64,000 nucleotides of DNA. Origin: Planctomycetia bacterium. Lineage in GTDB: Bacteria; Planctomycetota; Phycisphaerae; Phycisphaerales; SM1A02. The notes beneath the pieces were generated by a model, which was not told the DNA's origin, did no database searches, and was given only the letters and a program-made list of their open reading frames with translations. Where the stretch lies: NCBI GenBank assembly GCA_005790605.1, contig SXUI01000055.1, positions 53,556-117,555 on the forward strand, in the 5' to 3' direction. This document shows, piece by piece, positions 31,378 to 40,341 of the stretch; position 1 is the stretch's first letter; each line of letters starts with the position of its first letter. Position numbers and translations under genes: made by a program.

Positions 31378-34300
31378 TGGCACCTCCGCCCGACTCGGAC
31401 GACTTGGGATCCTCCGGTGCGTCGCCCCGCAACTCGCCCTGCGCACGCTTGCGCGCGCGGAGCAGCCGAGTCGTCGGACTCTCGTCGCTCCCCTCGGTAT
31501 CGGGACTGTTCGGCGAGGCCGATGCAATGCTCGATCTCGTAGATCCACTCGTCGGTTGCGCCGACTCTGTGCGCGTATCAAGTGCCGGCCCCATGCGGGA
31601 GGCGAGCGGGTCCACTTCCGTCGTTGCGTCGGTCGACCTCGCGCCACCTGCTCGCGCGCGAGCCGCCTTCCATGCGGCGACAGATGCTTCGCCACCGGCG
31701 GCGACCGGCGTCATCGCGCTCCGCAAGTGCGCCCGCGCGGCATCTGCATCGAAGGTCAAGCGTCGCACGGCAACATCAAGCAAGAAGCACGCCGCAGCGA
31801 TGATCGCGAGAAGATCCCAGATTCGCTTCGCACTCGCCGGGATAGCAAGTGCTGCTCGATCGAATGCGCCTCCCGAACTCGCGAACGCGAGGTCTCCAAG
31901 GCGCAACACGCGACCACCGGTTTCCTGCGCAATACTCTCAAGCAACGCACGATTGTCACGAACGGTGCGGAATTCCTTGGGATAAGGAACACTCACCGAA
32001 GCTTGCACGCTTCCCCGACGCCCAGCATCCGCACCACTCCCGCTGCCCGAGGGTGCATTGGCCGAAACGTTGACGAGGTAACTGCCCGCCTCTTCCACGC
32101 GGAACTCGCCACGCCATCGCCCAGGTCCAATCTGCTGCAGCGTAAGCGCCGACAGTTTGCCGTCAGGCGCGATGATCGCCGAGTCTGGCTGCACGTCCGT
32201 CGCGAATCCGCCTGCACTCGAGAGCGCTTCGAGTTCAACGATCGCGCGGTCCCCGTCCACATGCGTTCGGAGCGCGAGATTCTGAGGGGTCGGAGGACGC
32301 ATCAGCCAACGCACCGATTGTTCCCAGAATGGTTTGAAGTCGCTCCACGCCACGAATGACTTTCCCCATCGGCCCGCAATGTCGCTCGTGAACGCAACGC
32401 TGCGACCAAGCCCGTAGTTCCAGTCTGCGTAGATTGGGTCCTGACCCTCTTGCGTCGAGTTGAAAATGCGAACACTCGCGGCACCTTCGCGTGGAATCGC
32501 GAGCACATATCCGCCGATCTTCGCAACGGAGCCAAATCCCCTTGTCGGTCCGCTCGCAGACGACATGACCGTCGGCTGAAAGTCCCCTTCAACGAGCAGA
32601 CTTCGCGCGACCATCTGCGCTTCCTTGATGAAGATCTTCGGCAGATTCTTCGGATTCTTCACTTCATAGAAATTGCCGCCGGTCGCGTCCGCGGTGAGCT
32701 TCATGTTCTGATTGTCTTGAGGTGTCCCGTGACCCGCGACCATGACAGTTGTAATCGTGACCTTTGCCGCAATCGCGTCTTCGAGGGTTTTCTTCGTCGG
32801 CGGACTTGGGTCCCCATCGCTCACAATAATCATGTGCCGCTGACCCGCCCGACTCTTCGCAAGCGCCTCGACGCTCATCTTTACTGTGCCGTCGAAGTCC
32901 ATCATGTCGCCGACGGTCATTGACCGTGCGACGGCAACCGCCTTCGACTTGTCTCCAGCTTCCTGAAGCGGCAATGCCCAATTGGGGCCGCCAACCCAAG
33001 TCACGATCCCAATCATGTCGAGCCGCGAAAGTGCTTCAACCGCCGCAATCGTGACCTGCTGCGCCCAGTAGTTGCCTTGCGGCATTTCGCAAGAATGCAC
33101 GACGCAGACCAGCGCGCCCTTCACCATCTGTCGCGTTGCGGGCGGATCTAACTTGAGCGGCAAGGCTTGCGCCGTTTCCGAACCAATCCAGCCACCAGCG
33201 CCAAAGCTCTGATCACCACCGAGCATGAGAAGACCGCCGCCAAGGTCATGCACATAAGAGCGCAGCAGTCGATCGGTCTCGCCGTCGATGCTCCAACGCG
33301 GGACATTGGCAAGGATCACTGCATCGAATCCGCCGAGAAAATCAGCACCTTGAGAGAGTTCACCCGGACCGATGGTTCGTACGCTGATCCCACTGTCAAT
33401 CAGCGCCTCACGCAACGGCCCCGATTCAATCCCACCCTCATCGACGATGAGGACCTCTCCGTCCCCTCCGACAAAGGTCACGGCAGTCGCGCGATTATTT
33501 TCAAGCTGCTGGTCAGACTCTTGGTCCATCGGCTCGAACACCGCTTCGAATCGTCGTGCGCCGCTCGCGTCAAACGGGATTGGAATGTTCACCGCCGTGG
33601 CGCCGGCGGGTAGGTCAATCACGCGCGCATCCCCAGGAAGGTCGGGGGCAAGATCGATCGGTCGCCCACTCTCCATGAGTGTCAATCGACCGGAGGTTGC
33701 CGCCTGACTTCGAAGCGTCAAGCGTAGATCCGCTGTCTGTCCAAGGCGAGCGCGTGATGGAGCACGAATGCCCTCGAACACAACTTCATTGCGAAACTCA
33801 TACTCGAGCGGCACGACGTCGATTGGAATGCCGTTGGCGGATGCGAGTTGAGCTTCGGCAAGCGCATCGCCGATGTTCTCATTGCCATCTGAAAAAAGTA
33901 CGATGCGACGCGCGGTATCAGGGGGCATGATCGACAGCGCCTGCCGAATCCCCGCGCCGATGTCCGTCGCATCTCGGCCTCCCGTGTGCTCTTCGGTCGG
34001 GACGATAGAACGAGCGTCGGGCTGCGCGGCGATCGAGGCCTCACGGCCGAGCGTGATGGCTGCGACGCGATCCTCCGCTTGCGGTTTGCCTTCCACCAAC
34101 GCTTTCGCAAACGCGCGCGCCTTCTGCCGCAGGTCGAGAGGAACCGAACGACTGTCATCGAGGATGAAGACCGTTGTGATTGCTTCACCTTGTCGCGTGA
34201 GTGAAGGTTGGCTGAGTGCACCAACGAGACAGAGCACGACGATGGTTCGCAGCGCAAGCGCCGTCCACCACTTCGCGCGTCCCTCGCTCTTACGACTTCG

Positions 34301-34384
34301 CCACGCCAAGACGCCCACCACGATGAGCAAGAGGCTCAAACTGAGCGCGATCGGCTGTTCGAATTGCAAGTCGAGTGCACTCAC
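31370..34384 (-). CDS. Giant membrane VWA protein with glutamine amidotransferase-like fold
   Basis: About 1004 residues from GTG 34384, which overlaps the TGA of the permease-NHL gene (GTGA). Two N-terminal helices (IALSLSLLLIVVGVLAW; ALRTIVVLCLVGALS) are followed by a VWA-like region: VFILDDSRSVPLDLRQKA, DDSRS as MIDAS, and RRIVLFSDGNENIGDAL. A central stretch reads VILANVPRWSIDGETDRLLR…LLMLGGDQSFGAG, the class I glutamine-amidotransferase-like fold found in these proteins. A second VWA-type sequence (VVHSCEMPQ… MIIVSDGDPSPP) follows, then a C-terminal helix (IWDLLAIIAAACFLLDVAVRR). It probably sits in the cytoplasmic membrane with the VWA parts outside, as a scaffold in the MoxR operon. 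Confidence 0.8.
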   Translation of the reverse strand: MSALDLQFEQPIALSLSLLLIVVGVLAWRSRKSEGRAKWWTALALRTIVVLCLVGALSQPSLTRQGEAITTVFILDDSRSVPLDLRQKARAFAKALVEGKPQAEDRVAAITLGREASIAAQPDARSIVPTEEHTGGRDATDIGAGIRQALSIMPPDTARRIVLFSDGNENIGDALAEAQLASANGIPIDVVPLEYEFRNEVVFEGIRAPSRARLGQTADLRLTLRSQAATSGRLTLMESGRPIDLAPDLPGDARVIDLPAGATAVNIPIPFDASGARRFEAVFEPMDQESDQQLENNRATAVTFVGGDGEVLIVDEGGIESGPLREALIDSGISVRTIGPGELSQGADFLGGFDAVILANVPRWSIDGETDRLLRSYVHDLGGGLLMLGGDQSFGAGGWIGSETAQALPLKLDPPATRQMVKGALVCVVHSCEMPQGNYWAQQVTIAAVEALSRLDMIGIVTWVGGPNWALPLQEAGDKSKAVAVARSMTVGDMMDFDGTVKMSVEALAKSRAGQRHMIIVSDGDPSPPTKKTLEDAIAAKVTITTVMVAGHGTPQDNQNMKLTADATGGNFYEVKNPKNLPKIFIKEAQMVARSLLVEGDFQPTVMSSASGPTRGFGSVAKIGGYVLAIPREGAASVRIFNSTQEGQDPIYADWNYGLGRSVAFTSDIAGRWGKSFVAWSDFKPFWEQSVRWLMRPPTPQNLALRTHVDGDRAIVELEALSSAGGFATDVQPDSAIIAPDGKLSALTLQQIGPGRWRGEFRVEEAGSYLVNVSANAPSGSGSGADAGRRGSVQASVSVPYPKEFRTVRDNRALLESIAQETGGRVLRLGDLAFASSGGAFDRAALAIPASAKRIWDLLAIIAAACFLLDVAVRRLTFDADAARAHLRSAMTPVAAGGEASVAAWKAARARAGGARSTDATTEVDPLASRMGPALDTRTESAQPTSGSTRSSIASASPNSPDTEGSDESPTTRLLRARKRAQGELRGDAPEDPKSSESGGGANG

Positions 34385-36897
34385 GGAACGACGACCATCT
34401 GCACGCGGTTGTTTCCAGAGTCGAGCACGGCAACAGAACCGTCCCGACGAGCCGCGAGACCCCAAGGATACTGCAGTTGTCCAACCGCGAATCCGCGTCC
34501 GCCACCCGCCGAGAGCCGCGCGCCAGTCTCCGAATCAATCCGTTGGACCCGATGCGCGCCGAGTTCAGTGACCACGAGCGACCCATCCTTGAGTATGTCG
34601 AGACCGTACGGATACGCGAGCGCACCTTCCGCGAGGACGCGCTTCAAGTGCCCCAGTCGATCGAACACTTGCACGCGGCCATTCACACTATCGGCGACGA
34701 AGAGTTCCCTCCGTCCCGCGTCCCACACCACCGATTGCGGCCGCGCGAACTGCCCCTTCTCACTGCCGAAACTCCCAAAGCTCCGGAGAAAATTGCCCCG
34801 CGAATCAAAGATTTGGATGCGATCGTTCGATCCGTACTCACTCACGAACAATTCGCCGTCCTCACCAAACGCGATGTCCGTCGGGTAGATGAACGAGCCC
34901 TCTTCTAGACCGTACTTGCCAAATCGCCAGCGCTCGACGCCGTCTGGACTGAACGCCACGATGCGGTAGTAGTGCGTGTCGGCGACGACGAGGTCGCCGT
35001 CGGGTGAAACGCTCGCGCCTGTCGGTCTCCCCGTCTCCCACTCCGGCATGCGCCATTGGAGCAGGAATGTCCCGTCCTCTTTGAATCGCTGCACGCGTGC
35101 ATCCTTGTCGATGACATAGAAGTCGCCGGTGCGTGGATCACTCGCGAGAACTCGTGGGAACACAAACTGCCCTTCGCCCCGTCCAACCGACCCGATCGAC
35201 TGCTCAACTTCCAGCGGCATGGTTGGAGCATTGGGGTCTCGTTGGCAACCGACGCAAAACCACGGCACACACAGCAACAGCATCGATGCGGCTCTTGAGG
35301 GCGAGCGCATGCACCGACGGATCACCGTCAGCGACAACATCCCGATGCACAGCGCAAGGCCGATCAGAAAAAGCATCGAAAGGAGCACCGTCTCAGGTCG
35401 TTGATAGTGAATCGCGTTGAGGATGCTCGTCGCGAGTGAATCAAACGCCGGAGGTGCAAGTCGGGCGGTGGTGCCGAGTTCTGCGAGGGACGCGGCGAAC
35501 GCGATCACGAACCCGATCGAGCCAGCAAGCAACATGACTCGGCGCAGCGAGCGCCAAGTCGCGAGCAGCGCAGGACCATCGAGTTGCACGAGCACATCAG
35601 GGCGCCCGCGCGATGCGAGGCTGACCAGCATTCCGGCAAGCGCGGCCCAACCAGCGGTGCGCGCGATCAAACCGAAAACGACGATGACACTCGAGTCATA
35701 GATCGAAGTGCACAACGAGGCGATGGGAGTCCAAAGTTCGGGGCGGTTGTATCCACCTTCCAGAAGCAGCGCGACAATCGTCGCAGGTGAGACCGCGAGC
35801 GTGAGGAGCACGAGCGTGCAGCACTTGGCGAACTTCGCCTGCGCACCGCCGCATCGCGCAAGCACAGCGGTCGATAGAGTGACGCATGCACCTACGACGG
35901 CGCTCGCGACTGCAACGCCTAGCATCGCGACCGCCTGACTGCCATGGAGCGCCACAAATCGTTGCCAACCAAACCATGCGTTCCCTTGGGCGATGACGAG
36001 AAGCGCTGGGAGAAGCGGACTCAACGCGAGCACGACGAGCCAAAGACTTCGCCCGCTTGTCCGTGGTGGCAGTTCAGTCTGCCTTCCGTTCACTCGCATC
36101 AGTCCGGTCAGTCGTGAGAGCAGGAACACAGCACCAATGAGCGCGAGCACCATCGCAGGCACTCCAGCGCGGAGCACCTCAAATGACGATGCGCCCGTCG
36201 CGTCAAGGGTTCGAAGTTCAAATCCATAGGTGACGACTTGCGCGAGATCAAAGACAACCGTCTCACACACCAGTGTCACGGCGACGAACGCAAACCCTGC
36301 GCTGAGCACCGACCAATCTCGTATCAGTGCTCGTCCCCATCGCCGCGGGCGACTCCAGCCATCGACCAACTCGAGTTGGCTCGAGCGTGCTTCGCCGCGC
36401 AAATGAAACACCGCCACAATCACTGCAACTGGCGCTGTGCTCCAGAGGACGAGTGAAACCGCAAGCAATCCAACCCGCAAGATCCCGACCGATCCATGCT
36501 GCGCCGCGAAATCGCCGAGCATCGAGCCTGGCGCGCAGAGCGACCAGAGCGAGAAGTACAGCAGCCACGGCGGTAAGGTCATGCTCGCGCAGAACGAGAG
36601 GAGCGCGAACGAGGCGGACTTCACTCGCGTGCCGGACGCCATCGCGTTCCCAATCGCACGCCCGACTGGCCATGCGATGAGCGTTGCGATGGAGGCCGTC
36701 CCGATTGCCCATGCGACGCTTGCAGCGAACAACCGCAACGCGGAGTGTGACTCGCTTTCCAAGCTCGGAAGCAACGGCGCCACGACGCGATGTGGTGAAG
36801 ACTCGAAGAAAGCGAGCGCCACAATCGGCCACACGCAGATCGTAAGCACGGTGAGTGCGAGGCATGACAATGCCGTCAGGCGGAACGCGCTGTTCAC
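34381..36897 (-). CDS. Fe3+-type ABC permease fused to an NHL beta-propeller lipoprotein domain
   Basis: 838 residues in one uninterrupted frame. Residues ~1-530 form an FbpB-like permease with about twelve membrane helices and two degenerate EAA-type cytoplasmic loops (around DGWSRPRRWGRALI and LDGPALLATWRSLRR). Residues 551-838 contain NHL-type repeats: DFYVIDKDARVQRF, DGDLVVADTHYYRIV, DGELFVSEYGSNDRIQIF, RELFVADSVNGRVQVF and DGSVAVLDSGNNRVQ. Each has the characteristic N-R-(I/V)-Q. Between them is MLLLCVPWFCVGC, a lipobox-like signal, with an internal ATG at 35310 (residue 530) that could start a free NHL lipoprotein. Domain fusion, translational re-initiation and a lost stop codon are all possible. 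Both ends overlap neighbours by four bases. Confidence 0.8.
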   Translation of the reverse strand: MNSAFRLTALSCLALTVLTICVWPIVALAFFESSPHRVVAPLLPSLESESHSALRLFAASVAWAIGTASIATLIAWPVGRAIGNAMASGTRVKSASFALLSFCASMTLPPWLLYFSLWSLCAPGSMLGDFAAQHGSVGILRVGLLAVSLVLWSTAPVAVIVAVFHLRGEARSSQLELVDGWSRPRRWGRALIRDWSVLSAGFAFVAVTLVCETVVFDLAQVVTYGFELRTLDATGASSFEVLRAGVPAMVLALIGAVFLLSRLTGLMRVNGRQTELPPRTSGRSLWLVVLALSPLLPALLVIAQGNAWFGWQRFVALHGSQAVAMLGVAVASAVVGACVTLSTAVLARCGGAQAKFAKCCTLVLLTLAVSPATIVALLLEGGYNRPELWTPIASLCTSIYDSSVIVVFGLIARTAGWAALAGMLVSLASRGRPDVLVQLDGPALLATWRSLRRVMLLAGSIGFVIAFAASLAELGTTARLAPPAFDSLATSILNAIHYQRPETVLLSMLFLIGLALCIGMLSLTVIRRCMRSPSRAASMLLLCVPWFCVGCQRDPNAPTMPLEVEQSIGSVGRGEGQFVFPRVLASDPRTGDFYVIDKDARVQRFKEDGTFLLQWRMPEWETGRPTGASVSPDGDLVVADTHYYRIVAFSPDGVERWRFGKYGLEEGSFIYPTDIAFGEDGELFVSEYGSNDRIQIFDSRGNFLRSFGSFGSEKGQFARPQSVVWDAGRRELFVADSVNGRVQVFDRLGHLKRVLAEGALAYPYGLDILKDGSLVVTELGAHRVQRIDSETGARLSAGGGRGFAVGQLQYPWGLAARRDGSVAVLDSGNNRVQMVVVP

Positions 36898-37994
36898 CCT
36901 GCACTCGCTAGAGCGCGATGCACTTCAGTTGCCGTCGAGTCTGCGCTCGCGATCGCCTCGCGCAGATCGAATTGAAGCGGGTCATTTTCGCCCCAAGCCG
37001 GACCGAACCGAACGCCATCACCCAATGGAAGCGTGCGGAGCGCCGACTGCGCGCTCCGAACCTCGGACTCCGGCGAGATGAGAAATCGCACGCACTCTTG
37101 AGCGCACTGCATGCGGGTTGAGCCCGCGACAATCGCCACGGTCGACGGAATCATCATGTCCCCACCTCCCTGCACGCCCTCCTTGAAGTGACGCGGCAAG
37201 ATGATTCCGAGCGGCTTCCCCGCGTCCATCGCGACGATGGCATCGTCCGTGTCCGTGAACCCGAATGCACACTCGCCGGAGAGGACAGCATCCACAACGG
37301 CGGCATTCCCTCCAGGCAACAGCCTCGCCTGGTTGCTGCGAAGCGCTTCAAGCATGCGCCCGAACAATCCCGGCGCTGCGCGCTCATAGACTTGCCGCAT
37401 CGCGGCGAAGTGCCCCCTTGTGCTCCCGAAGCGAGGATCGGCTATCGCGATGCCATCAACCTGAGAGATGTCCGCGAAGTCGCTCCACAACTGTGGAACT
37501 GCAGATGGCGAAAACTTTCGTGTATCAAAACAGAGCACGCGAGCACGCGCATTCATCGCGATCCATCGCCCATCGGGATCTCGCCACTGCACCGGCCATG
37601 CCTCAAGCAACTCCCTCGGAAGCGGCGCGAGGACGCCTTCGCTCGCGAGTGCTGCAGTTTGGAACTGTTCGCTCGACCAAAACACATCCGCTCGAGGTGC
37701 ATCGCGCTCAGATCGAAGCAGATTCGCCAATCCGGTCGTCTTCATCGCTTCCGCATCGAATCGCGCTTGAATCTCACAGGCGAAGCCGTCATGCGCCCCG
37801 AGCGCTGCGAGCGCCTCCCGCGCCACGACTTCGTCTACCGAGGTGTAGACCACCAATGGGTCGTCGCTCGTACGCCCAAAGCACCCTTGAAGAAAACCCG
37901 CAGCGAGAGTGCTCAAGCATGGCAGCACGAGCGTCGAGCCGCTGATTCGAGTGATGGCGCCTCGACGAGAAACTTGCGCAGCCTCGCGCTCCAT
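36894..37994 (-). CDS. Iron(III)-type ABC solute-binding lipoprotein
   Basis: About 366 residues from ATG 37994 (a GTG at 37997 is equally placed). The N-terminus SRRGAITRISGSTLVLPCLS… ending FLQGC looks like a lipoprotein signal with a possible twin-Arg motif. DPLVVYTSVDEVVAREAL begins the mature fold; VFWSSEQFQTAALASEGVL, SVDGIAIADPRFGSTRGHF and NAAVVDAVLSGECAFGFTDTDDA match FutA/FbpA-like ferric-binding proteins. It is the expected partner of the permease encoded immediately downstream. No cognate ATPase is present in the operon or the window. Confidence 0.85.
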   Translation of the reverse strand: MEREAAQVSRRGAITRISGSTLVLPCLSTLAAGFLQGCFGRTSDDPLVVYTSVDEVVAREALAALGAHDGFACEIQARFDAEAMKTTGLANLLRSERDAPRADVFWSSEQFQTAALASEGVLAPLPRELLEAWPVQWRDPDGRWIAMNARARVLCFDTRKFSPSAVPQLWSDFADISQVDGIAIADPRFGSTRGHFAAMRQVYERAAPGLFGRMLEALRSNQARLLPGGNAAVVDAVLSGECAFGFTDTDDAIVAMDAGKPLGIILPRHFKEGVQGGGDMMIPSTVAIVAGSTRMQCAQECVRFLISPESEVRSAQSALRTLPLGDGVRFGPAWGENDPLQFDLREAIASADSTATEVHRALASAG

Positions 37995-39859
37995 CACGGT
38001 TTGGCGTTTCCGGCGGGAGCGCTAGTCGGCGGTGTACTTGGACTGCCCTTCACACCCTTGGCGTCGAGCTCCTGCTTCATCCTTCCGAAGTATTTTTTGT
38101 GAGCGTCACGCAAGTGCGCGGGAACATCAACTTCTTCCACCGCACCCTCGGCGGCATCCGCTACTTCTTCCGCGATGTTTTCGAGCGTGGTGCTACTGAC
38201 GCCAACTTCTGGGTTTGGATTCTCCACGAGCTGACGAGCGATGATGTCGCCCTTCGTCGTGTTGGTGCGCTCTTTCTGAGACTTCGTGCCTGACGGCGTC
38301 TTCGCGGTTGGAGTCTTTCCTCCCGAAGCCTGACCGCGCCCACCCTGTCGAATCGCATCTGGCGCCATCACGGATTGCGCATCGGAGTTTGATTGCGAAC
38401 GAGCCGAGCTCTGCCCCAATCCCTGCCCCTGCCCTTGGCACGCCTTCTCGCAAGCGTTCGCTGCGCTCTCAGCTTCTTCGAGCATCGATTGCATCTGCTC
38501 GAGTTCTGAGAGTTGCTCGCTCATCCCGCTCCCTAGCCCGCTGCCCTCGCCCTGTGATCCCTGCTGCCCTTGCTGCCCTTGTTGCCCTTGTTGTCCCTGC
38601 TGACCCTGCTGACCCTGTTGGCTGGAACTCTGGGAAGCCGATGCGCCGCCGTTCTTGCACTGCGATGCCGCTTGCTGCGAACTCTGTGCGAGTTGCTTGA
38701 GCACCTTCTGAGCGGCGCTCGAGGCAGCGACCTGCTTCTCAAGCGCTGATCGTTGTTGAGCGCTCAACCCTGATGCATTCTTTATCGCTTCCTCAAGTGC
38801 CGCAGGATTCTTGGCAAGTTGAGGATCAAGACCTGCCTTCGAGAGTTGGTCTTGCAATGCTTGCTGGCGATCAGCAAGATTGTCAAGTTGCTTCGCGAGT
38901 TCTCCGAGGTCCTTCTCAAGCTTCGCTTTGTCTGCGTCACTGAGCGATCCGTCGCTCGCTTTCTTCGCAAGTTCGTCCAACTTCTCCTTCGCCTCGCTGA
39001 AGTCCCCCTTCGCGAGCGCGTCGGCGAGCTCTTTCCCTTCCGTCTGGTCTTTCGCGTCAATACCCTTGAGATCCTGTTTCAGGGATTCAGCAAGCTTCGC
39101 CTTCTCGCCGGACCGAACCGCCTCAAGTTTGTCGGCGAGATCGCTCATGCGTCGAATGGCGTCGCGCCGCGCTTCCTCCGGCGAACTCGGATTGGTGAGT
39201 TCTTTGCTCGCACTCCCAACCTTTGCAAGATCCCCGAAGGTCTGCTCAAGTTCTTTCTTCAGCGCGTCATTGTCCTTGATCTCCGCGATCACCTTCTCAA
39301 CCGCAGCCTGCGATTCTTCTTGCGCGAGACGAATCGCCGCAGGTTCAATCGGGGGTGGCGTAGGCGCCGCCCAGCGATACGCCGGAACCCAGTAGTCAAT
39401 CGCGAAACACAGCGCGATCGCGGGGATGGCATACCAACCTCGCGCGGGAAGCGCGATGTGAAAGGTGTTTCGAATCTTCGTCACCAGTTCTGGTTGGGCG
39501 GCGCACTTCTGCGCGTCAGCAATCGCAGCGCGGGCGAAGGGATCAGGTGAACCCTCGAGCGCGATCGCCGAGATCAGGCGCTCATCGAGACCCAATCGTG
39601 CATCCGCTTCGAGCGCGACTGAGCGCTCATCGAGTCGCGCGACTCGCGCGAACACGATCGCGGTCACGACGAGCGCAATCGCCAACCCGCTCGCGAACGC
39701 GCTCCATGGGACGGACATGTTTGGAATGAACTTCGCCCCAGCAACGACAAGCACACAGATGCAAGAGGCCGTCACGAGTCCCCAAGAGAGCCCTTCAAGG
39801 GCACGACTCCACGCGAGACGGCGGGAAGCGAATCGGAGAAGGTTTCGGATCGAATCCAT
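37994..39859 (-). CDS. Large coiled-coil, low-complexity membrane protein (first gene of operon)
   Basis: 621 residues with two N-terminal helices (GLVTASCICVLVVAGAKFI, ASGLAIALVVTAIVFARV), a third near AIPAIALCFAIDYWVP, then a long charged coiled coil (residues ~190-400, rich in Lys/Glu/Ala heptads). A Ser/Gln/Gly low-complexity segment follows, including about six GQQ units. The last 100 residues are acidic and Pro-rich. The region around residues 60-140 (DERSVALEADARLGLDERL) resembles DUF4175-like proteins found next to MoxR/VWA clusters in Planctomycetes, but identification is tentative. It is the first gene of the operon; its promoter should lie in 39860-39987. Confidence 0.7.
   Translation of the reverse strand: MDSIRNLLRFASRRLAWSRALEGLSWGLVTASCICVLVVAGAKFIPNMSVPWSAFASGLAIALVVTAIVFARVARLDERSVALEADARLGLDERLISAIALEGSPDPFARAAIADAQKCAAQPELVTKIRNTFHIALPARGWYAIPAIALCFAIDYWVPAYRWAAPTPPPIEPAAIRLAQEESQAAVEKVIAEIKDNDALKKELEQTFGDLAKVGSASKELTNPSSPEEARRDAIRRMSDLADKLEAVRSGEKAKLAESLKQDLKGIDAKDQTEGKELADALAKGDFSEAKEKLDELAKKASDGSLSDADKAKLEKDLGELAKQLDNLADRQQALQDQLSKAGLDPQLAKNPAALEEAIKNASGLSAQQRSALEKQVAASSAAQKVLKQLAQSSQQAASQCKNGGASASQSSSQQGQQGQQGQQGQQGQQGQQGSQGEGSGLGSGMSEQLSELEQMQSMLEEAESAANACEKACQGQGQGLGQSSARSQSNSDAQSVMAPDAIRQGGRGQASGGKTPTAKTPSGTKSQKERTNTTKGDIIARQLVENPNPEVGVSSTTLENIAEEVADAAEGAVEEVDVPAHLRDAHKKYFGRMKQELDAKGVKGSPSTPPTSAPAGNAKP
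38555..38617. repeat. Seven 9-bp tandem repeats inside the coiled-coil gene
   Basis: Units close to CTGCCCTTG or CTGACCCTG on the plus strand encode Gln-Gly-Gln-type tripeptides on the minus strand (about GQQ repeated). The seven units fit 63 bases and keep the frame. Copy number may vary between strains by slippage. Confidence 0.85.
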
Positions 39860-39912
39860 GATTTACCTACTACCGGAGACTTCAATCAAGGTGCATCTTA
39901 TTCACGGACAAA

Positions 39913-39940
39913 TGCGTAGCGATTCTCAGTACTCTACGCA
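39913..39940. promoter_or_regulatory. Inverted repeat between the big operon and the BFD gene
   Basis: TGCGTAG (39913-39919) pairs with CTACGCA (39934-39940) around a 14-base centre. It lies in the shared promoter region of the divergent seven-gene operon and the BFD-like gene. It could be an operator for an iron or redox regulator, but no regulator is known. Confidence 0.3.
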
Positions 39941-39987
39941 CACGCTGTTCATTATGACTCTTTGTCGGCTTTGGTGTGAGTAATTCC

Positions 39988-40341
39988 ATGAGTGATTCGA
40001 TGCCCCCGTTTCCATCCGAAGAGATTGCTTGCCAGCCCAAGGATCCCCTCGACCACGAGGTTTGCCTCTGCTTTCATGTGTCGATTCGCAAGATGCAAAA
40101 TTTCATTCAACGCGAGCAGCCAACGCGCGCGAGCCAACTGAGCCAATGCCTCGACGCTGGAACCGGTTGCCGGTGGTGCGTCCCGTTCCTCTGCAAGATG
40201 CATCGACAGTGGGAATCTGGGGAAGCGATCGAACTCCCAGTTTCGCCGGAGGAATACGCTCAACGCCGTGCCGCGTACAAACGCGCAGGCGTGAAGAATG
40301 ATCCGCTCGTTGAGCCGCCTCCGATCGCGGTCAGCCCGTGA
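39988..40341 (+). CDS. BFD-like [2Fe-2S] protein
   Basis: About 117 residues from ATG 39988; a GTG at 39976 is also possible. Cys26-x-Cys28 (EVCLCFHVS) and Cys61-x2-Cys64 (GTGCRWC) are spaced like the cluster ligands of bacterioferritin-associated ferredoxin. Between them is a helix IRKMQNFIQREQP. BFD proteins shuttle electrons to release iron from bacterioferritin. The C-terminal ~50 residues (SPEEYAQRRAAYKRAG…) extend the basic family length of about 65. It is divergent from the iron-type operon and convergent with the PilZ gene, whose end it overlaps by 11 bases. Confidence 0.8.
   Translation: MSDSMPPFPSEEIACQPKDPLDHEVCLCFHVSIRKMQNFIQREQPTRASQLSQCLDAGTGCRWCVPFLCKMHRQWESGEAIELPVSPEEYAQRRAAYKRAGVKNDPLVEPPPIAVSP

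Noticed and set aside
30385..32359. Long plus-strand frames opposite MoxR and the VWA gene
   Set aside because: Translations lack any recognisable domain and have high Arg/His content; the minus-strand genes have clear AAA+ and VWA motifs.
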